DNA of 8,256 nucleotides, taken from the NCBI GenBank assembly GCA_021826565.1, contig JAKAZJ010000058.1:1-8256 (forward strand), read 5' to 3'. Below, one piece after another: positions 1 through 7,013 of this stretch (positions are counted from its first letter, which is position 1; each line of letters opens with the position of its first letter). The stretch is from Pseudomonadota bacterium (GTDB lineage: Bacteria; Pseudomonadota; Alphaproteobacteria; Acetobacterales; Acetobacteraceae). The notes beneath the pieces were generated by a model that was not told where the DNA came from, did not search any database, and saw only the letters and a list, made by a program, of their open reading frames with translations. The translations under genes were made by a program, and so were the position numbers.

Positions 1-477
1 GTGCTGGGGGTGCTGTACGAAAGCACGATCCATCCGCTGACGATCCTGTCCACCCTGCCCTCGGCCGGGATCGGCGCGCTTTTGGCGCTGCTGCTGACCG
101 GGACCGAGTTCACGGTGGTCGCGCTGGTCGGCATCGTGCTGCTGATGGGGATCGTGAAGAAGAACGGGATCATCCTGGTCGATTTCGCGATCGAGGCCGA
201 GCGCACCCGCGGCCTGTCCCCGGAGGAGGCCATCACCGAGGCCGCGCTGCTGCGCTTCCGCCCGATCATGATGACCACCATGGCGGCGCTCTTCGGCGCC
301 GTGCCGCTGGTGCTGGAACGCGGCGCCGGGGCGGAACTGCGCACCCCGCTGGGGGTGGCGATCATCGGCGGGTTGTTGCTGAGCCAGGCTCTGACCTTGT
401 TCACCACCCCGGTGATCTACCTGGCGCTTGACCGGCTGCGGCCACGGCCGGCCGCGCTGGCGCATCCGGCGGAATAG
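1..477 (+). CDS. RND efflux pump permease (HAE-1 family), C-terminal fragment cut by the window edge
   Basis: This is the last 158 codons of an inner-membrane RND permease, the proton-driven component of a tripartite drug or solvent efflux pump. The GTG at position 1 is an internal codon, not a start, because the reading frame begins in the middle of transmembrane helix 8 (VLGVLYES). The fragment covers TM8 to TM12. It contains the [11 protein letters not shown] motif of TM10, whose second lysine (codon 160-162) corresponds to the proton-relay lysine of AcrB, and the FRPIMMTT segment before TM11. Over 143 aligned residues it is about 70% identical, without gaps, to the C-terminal end of the next gene, so the two are tandem paralogs. 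The TAG stop (475-477) directly abuts the next ATG, so co-translation is likely. The substrate cannot be told from this fragment. Confidence 0.93.
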   Translation: MLGVLYESTIHPLTILSTLPSAGIGALLALLLTGTEFTVVALVGIVLLMGIVKKNGIILVDFAIEAERTRGLSPEEAITEAALLRFRPIMMTTMAALFGAVPLVLERGAGAELRTPLGVAIIGGLLLSQALTLFTTPVIYLALDRLRPRPAALAHPAE

Positions 478-3400
478 ATGGGCTTCTCCGAGATTTTCAT
501 CCGCCGACCGATCGCCACCGCGCTGCTGGCGATGGCGATCCTGCTGGCCGGCACCGTCGCGTTCTTCCGCCTGCCGGTAGCCGCCGTGCCATCGATCCCG
601 GTGCCCGGCGTCGTGATCTTCGCCTCCGACCCGGGCGCGGCCCCCGCCACCATGGCCAGCACCGTCGCCGCGCCGCTGGAACAGACACTCGGGATCATCC
701 CCGGCGTGGAGGAGGTGCGGTCGCTCAATTCCACCGGTTCCACCACGCTGATCGTCTTGTTCGACAGCGGCACGAATATCGATGCCGATGCGCATGCGGT
801 GCAGGCCGCGATCGACGCCGCGCTGCCCAACCTGCCTTCGGGGATGCCGTCGCTGCCGTTCTACCGCGTGTTCAACCCGGCCTCGCGCCCGGTGGTGACG
901 ATGTTCCTGTCGTCACGCACGCTGCCGCTGCGGGACGTGTTCGACTTTGCCAACACCGTGATCCTGCAGATGCTGTCGCAGGTGCCGGGCGTGGCACAGG
1001 TCAATCTGTACGGCGGCGAATCCCCCGCGGTGCGGATTCGCTTCGATCCCCACGCGCTGGCCGCGGTGGGGCTGACCCCGGGCGATATCTACAACGCGGT
1101 GCGCAGCGCCAATGTGCTGGCCCCGCTGGGTGTGATTTCCGGACCCCAGCGCAGCACCATCTTGTCGATCGACGGGCAGATGAGCACCGCGGCGCAGTAT
1201 CGCCGCCTGGTGCTGCACGCCGCGAACGGCGCGCTGCTGCGGCTTAGTGACGTCGCCTCGGTGATCGACGGCGTCTCCAACACCCAGGTCGCCGCGACCG
1301 ACGGGCGCAGCGCCGGGATCGTGGTGGCGGTGACCAAGACCGCGTCGGCGAATGTGTTGCAGACGGTCCAGGGGATCCGCGACCGGCTGCCGCAGATCGC
1401 GCGCTACCTGCCGGCGGGGGTGCATCTGCGGATGATGACGGACCGCACCACCACCATCCGCGCCAGCGTCACGGATATTGAGTTCACCCTGCTGATCACG
1501 ATCTTTCTGGTCCTTCTGGTCGTGACCGTGTTCATGCGCCGGGTCACGCCCACGATCGCGGCCGGTATCACGGTGCCGCTGTCGATCGCGGGCACGCTGG
1601 CGGCGATGTGGGCAATGGGGTTCTCGCTGGATAATTTCTCGCTGCTGGCGCTGACCATCTCGGTCGGCTTCGTGGTCGATGACGCGATCGTCATGATCGA
1701 GAACATCGTCGCCCGCAACGAGCAAGGCGGATCGGGGATGGACGCGGCGATCGCCGGGGCGCGCCAGATCGGCTTCACCGTGATGTCCATCACCATCTCG
1801 CTGGTGGTGGTCTTCCTGCCGCTGACCTTGATGGGCGGCATCATCGGCGGCTTGTTCAACGAGTTCGCGTTGACATTGTCCGTCTCCATCCTGATCTCGG
1901 GCGTCGTGTCGCTGACCGTCACGCCGATGATCTGCGCGCATTTCATGGGCAAGACGCCGCGCCTGGGGCGAGATTCGCGGGCCGCGCGCGGGATCGACGC
2001 GCTCTATCGCCGCAGCCTGGCCGCTTATGCGCGCAGTCTGGACTGGGCGCTGGCGCATGCCTGGATCACGCTGCTGGGTTTCGTCCTGACCGTAGCGGCG
2101 ACGGTGTTCCTGTATATCAAGGTTCCGAAGTCGTTCATCCCGGAGGAAGACACCGGCCTGATCATGGGCCAGACCCTCGCCGCCCCGGACGTGTCGTTCG
2201 ACCGGATGGCGCGGTTGCAGGCACGGGTGGTGAAGATCATCCGTGCCGACCCGGCCGTGGCCACGCTGAGCTCGCGGATCGGCGTGGTGAACGGCTTCTC
2301 CACCGCCAATCGCGGCAATCTGATCATCGGCCTGAAGCCGCTATCGGAACGCAACGTCTCGGCCCAGCAGGTGATCGTGCGGCTGCGCAAGCAGATCGCG
2401 CGCATTCCGGGGATCAGCGCCTATATGAACGTGGCCCAGGACCTGTTCTTCGGCGGGCAGTCCACGGGCGGTGAATACAGCTTCTCGGTGCTGGACCCCT
2501 CGCTCGCGGATCTGGACCAGACGGTGGCGCGGATCGAGACGCGGCTGCGCCAGGTGAAAGCGGTGACCGCCGTGTCCTCCGATCAGGATCGGGCCGAGAC
2601 GCAGCTGACGGTCACGATCGACCGCGCCGAAGCGGCGCGGCTTGGTGTGACCGTGACCGCGATCGACACCGCTTTGGGCAGCGCCTTCGCGCAGCGCCAG
2701 ATCTCGCGCATCTATGAGGCGCAGAATCAATACAGCGTGGTCCAGACCGTCGGCGCCGCGCGCCAGCGCACCCCGGGCGACCTAGCACGCATCTACGTGC
2801 AGGGAGCGGCGGGTCCGGTGCCGCTGATGCAGGTGGCAAGCGTGGTCCGCGCCACGGCGCCATTGCAGGTAGCGCATCTGAACGGCGAGCCGGCGGGCAC
2901 GGTCAGTTTCAACGTGGCGCCCGGCGCCAGCCTTGGTCCGGCGGTCGCGGCGGTGCGGGCCGCGATCGCAGCGATGGGCCTGCCGGCCGATGTGCAGATC
3001 AAATTCGGCGGCAACGCGCAGTATTTCCTGCAATCCTTGCAGACCGAACCGTTGCTGATCGGTGCCGCCCTGGTGGCGATCTACATCGTGCTGGGGGTGC
3101 TGTACGAAAGCCTCACCCAGCCGTTGACCATCCTGTCCACTCTGCCGTCGGCCGGCGTCGGCGCCCTGCTGGCGTTCCTGCTGACCGGCACGCCGCTTTC
3201 CGTGGTTGGCATCATCGGCATCTTCCTGCTGATGGGGATCGTGAAGAAGAACGGCATCATGCTGGTCGATTTCGCGCTGGAGGCGGAGCGCGTGCGCGGC
3301 CTCGACCCGCGCGCGGCGATCCGCGAGGCTTGCATCGAACGCTACCGCCCGATCATGATGACCTCGCTTGCCGCAATCCTGGGCGCGCTGCCGCTGGCGC

Positions 3401-3570
3401 TGTCGGTAGGCACCGGCTACCAGCTGCGCCGGCCGCTGGGGATCGCGGTGATCGGCGGCCTGATCGTGTGCCAGGTGCTGACGTTGTATTCCACGCCGGT
3501 GATCTATCTGGCACTTTCCGGCTTTGGGCGGCGGCGGGCGCGGCCAATCACAACCATGCCGGCTTCATAG
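478..3570 (+). CDS. RND efflux pump permease (HAE-1 family), complete
   Basis: Complete 1030-aa inner-membrane proton/substrate antiporter, the normal length for HAE-1 permeases such as AcrB, MdtB and MdtC. It would work with a periplasmic adaptor and a TolC-like outer-membrane channel; neither gene is in the window. The N-terminus (FIRRPIATALL) is the usual cytoplasmic start leading into TM1 (about 12-30). A large periplasmic loop follows to about residue 330, then TM2-TM6 (about 335-485), TM7 (about 528-547), a second periplasmic loop, and TM8-TM12 (about 859-1005). The TM4 aspartate pair D401/D402 (FVVDDAIVMIEN) and TM10 K924 (VKKNGI) match the AcrB proton-relay residues, so the pump looks functional. 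The start codon touches the stop of the preceding permease (TAGATG), with a weak GGCGGAA ribosome site inside that gene. Two adjacent permeases suggest a heteromeric MdtBC-like pump; the substrate is unknown. Confidence 0.96.
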   Translation: MGFSEIFIRRPIATALLAMAILLAGTVAFFRLPVAAVPSIPVPGVVIFASDPGAAPATMASTVAAPLEQTLGIIPGVEEVRSLNSTGSTTLIVLFDSGTNIDADAHAVQAAIDAALPNLPSGMPSLPFYRVFNPASRPVVTMFLSSRTLPLRDVFDFANTVILQMLSQVPGVAQVNLYGGESPAVRIRFDPHALAAVGLTPGDIYNAVRSANVLAPLGVISGPQRSTILSIDGQMSTAAQYRRLVLHAANGALLRLSDVASVIDGVSNTQVAATDGRSAGIVVAVTKTASANVLQTVQGIRDRLPQIARYLPAGVHLRMMTDRTTTIRASVTDIEFTLLITIFLVLLVVTVFMRRVTPTIAAGITVPLSIAGTLAAMWAMGFSLDNFSLLALTISVGFVVDDAIVMIENIVARNEQGGSGMDAAIAGARQIGFTVMSITISLVVVFLPLTLMGGIIGGLFNEFALTLSVSILISGVVSLTVTPMICAHFMGKTPRLGRDSRAARGIDALYRRSLAAYARSLDWALAHAWITLLGFVLTVAATVFLYIKVPKSFIPEEDTGLIMGQTLAAPDVSFDRMARLQARVVKIIRADPAVATLSSRIGVVNGFSTANRGNLIIGLKPLSERNVSAQQVIVRLRKQIARIPGISAYMNVAQDLFFGGQSTGGEYSFSVLDPSLADLDQTVARIETRLRQVKAVTAVSSDQDRAETQLTVTIDRAEAARLGVTVTAIDTALGSAFAQRQISRIYEAQNQYSVVQTVGAARQRTPGDLARIYVQGAAGPVPLMQVASVVRATAPLQVAHLNGEPAGTVSFNVAPGASLGPAVAAVRAAIAAMGLPADVQIKFGGNAQYFLQSLQTEPLLIGAALVAIYIVLGVLYESLTQPLTILSTLPSAGVGALLAFLLTGTPLSVVGIIGIFLLMGIVKKNGIMLVDFALEAERVRGLDPRAAIREACIERYRPIMMTSLAAILGALPLALSVGTGYQLRRPLGIAVIGGLIVCQVLTLYSTPVIYLALSGFGRRRARPITTMPAS

Positions 3571-3624
3571 CTTGCGCCGGCCGCCCGCGCGTGCTTTTGC
3601 CCGGATCAAAGCAGGAGACGCAGT
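3571..3624 (+). promoter_or_regulatory. Short leader with ribosome binding site for the ligase gene
   Basis: The 54-nt gap separates the efflux gene from the metabolic gene set. AGGAGA at 3613-3618 lies 6 nt before the ATG at 3625 and is the best Shine-Dalgarno match in the window, supporting that start. I see no convincing -35/-10 pair and no terminator with a T-run, so whether the ligase operon has its own promoter here or is read through from the pump genes is open. Confidence 0.6.
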
Positions 3625-5160
3625 ATGACCGCATACCCGGCCGAGACCGTGCTCGACCTGATCGAGCGCCACCCCGGGGACGCCCCGGCAATCGGCGCCC
3701 CGGGCCGCCCCTGGATGACCCGCGCCGGCCTGCGCACCCTGACCCGGCAGACCATGGCCGCGCTGAACGCCGCCGGCATCGGCCGCAACGACCGGGTGGC
3801 GATCGTGGCACCGAACGGGCCGGAAATGGCGTCCAGCTTCATCGCCATCGCCGCCGGGGCCACCACCGCGCCGCTGAACCCCGCTTACAAGCACGACGAG
3901 TTCGATTTCTATCTGTCCGATCTGAACGCCCGCGCGCTTGTGATCCCGCGCGGGATGGACAGCCCCGCCCGCGCCGTGGCCGCCGCGCGCGCCATTCCGG
4001 TGATCGAGCTGATCGCCGAGACGGACGGCCCGGCCGGCGCCTTCACGCTGGAACCGCTCACGGAGCTGGCCAGCATGCCCGCCGCCCCCGGCCCGGCGGA
4101 GCCGCACGACGTAGCTCTGGTCCTGCACACTTCGGGCACCACGTCGCGGCCCAAGATCGTGCCGTTGCGGCAGACCAACATCACTGCGTCTGCCTTCAAC
4201 ATCGCCGATACTTTGCACCTGGCTGGCGGCGATGTGTGCCTCAACATCATGCCGCTGTTCCACATCCACGGCCTGATTGCGGCCACCCTGTCCAGCCTGG
4301 CGGCCGGGGCGGCGGTGTCCTGCACGCCCGGGTTCAATGCGTTCCGCTTCTTCTCGTGGTTCTCCGAGGTGCGCCCGAGCTGGTACACCGCCGTGCCCAC
4401 CATGCACCAGGCCATCCTGGGGCTGGCGCCGCGCAACGCGGCTGCGATCCGCGCCGGGCGGCTGCGCTTCGTGCGGTCCTCCTCGGCCTCGCTGCCGCCG
4501 CAGGTGATGGAGGCGCTGGAAACCACTTTCGGGGTGCCGGTGCTGGAAGCGTATGGCATGACCGAAGCCGCGCACCAGATGGCGTCCAACCCGCTGCCGC
4601 CGGCGCCGCATTACGCCGGCTCCGTCGGCCTCGCCGCCGGACCGGAGATCGCCATCATGGACGAATCCGGCGCGCTGCTGCCGCGCGGCGACCTGGGGGA
4701 GGTGGTGATTCGCGGCCGCAACGTCACCGCCGGCTACGAGAATAACGCCGCGGCCAACGCCACCGCGTTCACCAATGGCTGGTTCCGTACCGGCGATCAG
4801 GGCATCCTGGACGAGGCTGGTTATCTGCGCCTGACCGGACGGCTGAAGGAACTGATCAACCGCGGCGGGGAAAAAATCAGCCCGATCGAGGTCGATACGA
4901 TCCTGATGGACCATCCCGCCGTGGCGCAATGCCTGACCTTCGCAGTCCCGCACGCGATGCTGGGCGAGGAGGTTGCCGCCGCCATCGTCCTGGCCGAAGG
5001 CGCCACGGCGACCGAGGCTGAATTGCGCGATTTCGCCGCGCAGCGCCTGGCGCAGTTCAAGGTGCCGCGCAAAGTCGTGTTCCTGGACGAGATCCCGAAA
5101 GGCGCCACCGGCAAGCTGCAACGGATCGGCCTGGCCGAGAAACTCGGCCTGACCGCATGA
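3625..5160 (+). CDS. AMP-dependent acyl-CoA synthetase, oxalyl-CoA synthetase (AAE3-like) type
   Basis: A 511-aa cytoplasmic ligase of the ANL superfamily, which makes an acyl-CoA from a carboxylate, ATP and CoA. All core motifs are present: P-loop TSGTTSRPK (169-177), FHIHG (212-216), YGMTEA (310-315), TGD with Asp391, the hinge/A8 block GRLKELINRGGEKISP (405-420) and the A10 motif with catalytic Lys497 (PKGATGKLQR, 491-500). Length and many blocks (WYTAVPTMHQ at 253-262, RSSSASL at 284-290, TEAAH at 313-317, SNPLP at 321-325) closely resemble, from memory, plant AAE3 and yeast Pcs60 oxalyl-CoA synthetases, more so than acetyl-CoA or long-chain synthetases. One oddity is Ile178, where the P-loop usually has Gly. 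The start follows a strong ribosome site, and the stop overlaps the next start by 4 nt (ATGA). Oxalate as substrate is inferred from similarity plus the neighbouring reductase; another short dicarboxylate remains possible. Confidence 0.9.
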   Translation: MTAYPAETVLDLIERHPGDAPAIGAPGRPWMTRAGLRTLTRQTMAALNAAGIGRNDRVAIVAPNGPEMASSFIAIAAGATTAPLNPAYKHDEFDFYLSDLNARALVIPRGMDSPARAVAAARAIPVIELIAETDGPAGAFTLEPLTELASMPAAPGPAEPHDVALVLHTSGTTSRPKIVPLRQTNITASAFNIADTLHLAGGDVCLNIMPLFHIHGLIAATLSSLAAGAAVSCTPGFNAFRFFSWFSEVRPSWYTAVPTMHQAILGLAPRNAAAIRAGRLRFVRSSSASLPPQVMEALETTFGVPVLEAYGMTEAAHQMASNPLPPAPHYAGSVGLAAGPEIAIMDESGALLPRGDLGEVVIRGRNVTAGYENNAAANATAFTNGWFRTGDQGILDEAGYLRLTGRLKELINRGGEKISPIEVDTILMDHPAVAQCLTFAVPHAMLGEEVAAAIVLAEGATATEAELRDFAAQRLAQFKVPRKVVFLDEIPKGATGKLQRIGLAEKLGLTA

Positions 5161-6140
5161 AGGTCGCGATCTTCGGCGCCGGCGCGATCGGCGGGTTCCT
5201 GGGCGCAAAACTGGCGGCGGCCGGGAACGCCGAGGTCACGTTCATCGCCCGCGGTCCCCATCTGGCGGCCATGCAGACCCACGGCGTTCGCCTGATCAGC
5301 GGGGATGAAACCATCACCGTCCACCCGCGCTGCGTCGCCGACGCCGCCGAGGCCGGGCCGCAGGACGCGGTGATCGTGACCCTGAAAGCGCATTCCCTGC
5401 CCGGCGCCGCGCCGCAGATCGCGCGCCTGTTCGGCCCCGAAACCATGCTGGTGACCGGCGTGAACGGCGTGCCGTACTGGTATTTCCACGGCCAGGAAGG
5501 CCCGTTACGGGACCGGCGCGTGGCGAGCGTCGATCCCGGCGGCGTGTTGTGGGACACCCTGCCGCCGTCGCGCGTGATCGGCTGCGTGGTCTATCCGGCG
5601 GCCGAAGTCATGGAACCCGGCGTCATCGCGCATAGCTATGGCGACCGCTTCAGCCTCGGTGAGCCGGACGGCTCCCGCTCACCGCGGATCGAGGCGCTGT
5701 CGAAACTTCTGATCGGCGCCGGACTGAAAGCGCCGGTACGCCCGCGCATCCGCGACGAGATCTGGGTGAAGCTCTGGGGCAACCTGGCGTTCAACCCGGT
5801 CTCGGCGCTGACGCTGGCCACGCTTGACCGCCTGACCGGAGATCCCGGCCTGCGCGCGCTATGCCGGGGGATGATGCTGGAAGCGAAGACGGTCGCCGAG
5901 GCGCTGGGCACGCGGTTCGCCATCGACGTGGACAAGCGCATCGCCGGCGCGGCCGAGGTCGGCGAACACCGCACGTCCATGCTGCAGGATCTGGAACGCG
6001 GCCGGCCGATGGAGATCGACGCGCTGTTGGGCGCGGTGGTGGAGCTCGGTGAGGTGACCGGCCACGTCATGCCGCTATGCCAGTCCGTCCTCGCCCTGGT
6101 GCGCGAGCGCGCCCGGCAGGCCGGGTGCTACCCGCCGTGA
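5157..6140 (+). CDS. PanE/ApbA family 2-dehydropantoate 2-reductase-like protein; candidate oxalyl-CoA reductase
   Basis: A 327-aa cytoplasmic NAD(P)H-dependent reductase of the ketopantoate reductase family. The N-terminal Rossmann domain opens with GAGAIGG (7-13). The C-terminal helical ApbA_C domain carries the expected catalytic residues: Asn103 (GVNGV), Lys205 with Asn209 and Asn213 (WVKLWGNLAFNP), Ser274 (TSMLQD) and Glu286 (PMEIDA). These line up with Asn98, Lys176, Ser244 and Glu256 of E. coli PanE, so it should be active. It is somewhat longer than E. coli PanE (about 300 aa). Its ATG overlaps the stop of the oxalyl-CoA synthetase-like gene (ATGA at 5157-5160), implying translational coupling and a catabolic rather than a pantothenate role. 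A PanE paralog (PanE2) is the oxalyl-CoA reductase of Methylobacterium extorquens AM1, so reduction of oxalyl-CoA to glyoxylate is the favoured guess. Classical ketopantoate reduction is the default alternative. Confidence 0.92.
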   Translation: MKVAIFGAGAIGGFLGAKLAAAGNAEVTFIARGPHLAAMQTHGVRLISGDETITVHPRCVADAAEAGPQDAVIVTLKAHSLPGAAPQIARLFGPETMLVTGVNGVPYWYFHGQEGPLRDRRVASVDPGGVLWDTLPPSRVIGCVVYPAAEVMEPGVIAHSYGDRFSLGEPDGSRSPRIEALSKLLIGAGLKAPVRPRIRDEIWVKLWGNLAFNPVSALTLATLDRLTGDPGLRALCRGMMLEAKTVAEALGTRFAIDVDKRIAGAAEVGEHRTSMLQDLERGRPMEIDALLGAVVELGEVTGHVMPLCQSVLALVRERARQAGCYPP

Positions 6141-7003
6141 CGCCCGCCGGGGGCCGGCTCGCGGATCTGGCCCCCGGCGTGACGGCGGCAGTGTCGTTCG
6201 GCTTCTCCGACGTGCTGGGCAAGATCGTGTTCGGCGACGGTGCCGCGCCGCTGACCGTCAGCGGGGTGCGCGGCCTGCTGGGGGTTGCGATGCTGGCCGG
6301 CTGGCTGCGCGTGGGCACAAGGGCGCGTCCGCACGACCGCGGCCAGAGGATGGTTTCGATCGGTCTTGGTGTGCTGTTCGCAGCCAATATCTACGGCGTG
6401 CTGAAGGCGATCCAGCTGGTCCCGGTGCCGATCGCGATCCTGAGCTACTTCGTCTATCCGCTGCTGACCGGTCTGGCGGGCGCAGCGCTGGGGATCGAAC
6501 CGCTGGGCGCGGCGGGAGCGCTTGCGGCGCTTGTCGCCTTCACTGGTCTGGCGCTGATGATCGGCGCCGCGCCGGCCGGCTTGGCGCCACTTGGGATCGC
6601 GGTCGCGTTCGCCGCCGCGCTGTGCCGCGTCGCGATGCTGCTAATCACGCGCACAAGGTTGATCGGCGCCGATCCGCGGCTGACCAGCTGGTATTCGCTG
6701 ATCGCCTCGACCGTGGTGCTGCTGGCACTGGCTTGCGTCTCAGGCACCTGGGACTTTCCGCGTCATGCGCTGGGCTGGGGCGCATTCCTTGGCGTGGCGG
6801 TCGCCAGTACCGTTTCGACCTTGGGATTATTTGCGTCCACCGCGCGGATCGGCGCCTTTCGCACCGCTTTGGTGATGAACCTGGAACCGGTTGTCTCCAC
6901 CGCGCTCAGCATTCTGGTGCTGCGCGAGACCATCACCGGGTTGCAGAGCCTCGGCGCCGCGATCATGGTGGCGGCGCTGGTCGCGTTCCAGCTGGTACGA
7001 TAG
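6137..7003 (+). CDS. EamA/DMT family membrane transporter
   Basis: A 288-aa inner-membrane protein of the drug/metabolite transporter superfamily, with about ten predicted hydrophobic helices in two EamA repeats. Repeat one contains IAILSYFVYPLLTGLAG (99-115). Repeat two contains the typical LVMNLEPVVSTALSILVL (245-262) followed by RETITGLQSLGA. I chose the GTG at 6137 because it forms a GTGA overlap with the upstream stop (6138-6140) and gives a normal DMT N-terminus. The frame is open back to an ATG at 6077, but that adds 20 residues of Arg/Pro-rich shadow sequence lying inside the reductase gene. A GTG at 6179 is a third possibility. No strong ribosome site precedes 6137, which fits coupling to the upstream gene. 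DMT substrates (amino acids, organic acids, metabolites) cannot be read from sequence; export or uptake of a substrate of the operon is inferred only from context. Confidence 0.9.
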   Translation: MTPAGGRLADLAPGVTAAVSFGFSDVLGKIVFGDGAAPLTVSGVRGLLGVAMLAGWLRVGTRARPHDRGQRMVSIGLGVLFAANIYGVLKAIQLVPVPIAILSYFVYPLLTGLAGAALGIEPLGAAGALAALVAFTGLALMIGAAPAGLAPLGIAVAFAAALCRVAMLLITRTRLIGADPRLTSWYSLIASTVVLLALACVSGTWDFPRHALGWGAFLGVAVASTVSTLGLFASTARIGAFRTALVMNLEPVVSTALSILVLRETITGLQSLGAAIMVAALVAFQLVR

Positions 7004-7009
7004 GGGGGA
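7003..7009 (+). promoter_or_regulatory. Ribosome binding site fixing the hydrolase start
   Basis: The G-rich tract GGGGGGA overlaps the last base of the transporter stop codon and ends 4 nt before the ATG at 7014. It supports 7014 over the in-frame upstream ATG at 6891, which would add 41 residues of Trp/Arg/Ser-rich sequence that is a shadow of the transporter gene. Confidence 0.6.
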
Positions 7010-7013
7010 CGAC

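Noticed and set aside
1..3. GTG at position 1 as a gene start
   Set aside because: It is an internal valine codon of transmembrane helix 8, matched in frame at 3088-3090 in the full-length paralog.
913..2058. 381-codon minus-strand frame opposite the RND permease
   Set aside because: The translation is dominated by His, Arg, Asp and Gln repeats typical of an antisense shadow; the + strand permease is unambiguous.
3558..3581. GCCGGC repeated at 3558-3563 and 3576-3581 as a possible terminator after the permease
   Set aside because: Only a 6-bp stem with a 12-nt loop and no T-run, partly inside the coding region. Self-complementary GCCGGC is frequent in such GC-rich DNA.
3330..4745. 471-codon + strand frame spanning the permease end and the ligase start
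   Set aside because: It crosses two well-supported genes in another frame and its product is low-complexity Arg/Ala/Gly/Pro sequence.
3565..5208. 547-codon open frame on the minus strand opposite the ligase gene
   Set aside because: The protein is rich in Arg, Gly, His and Gln with no recognisable domain, while the + strand carries every ANL motif. Long antisense frames are expected in GC-rich codon usage.
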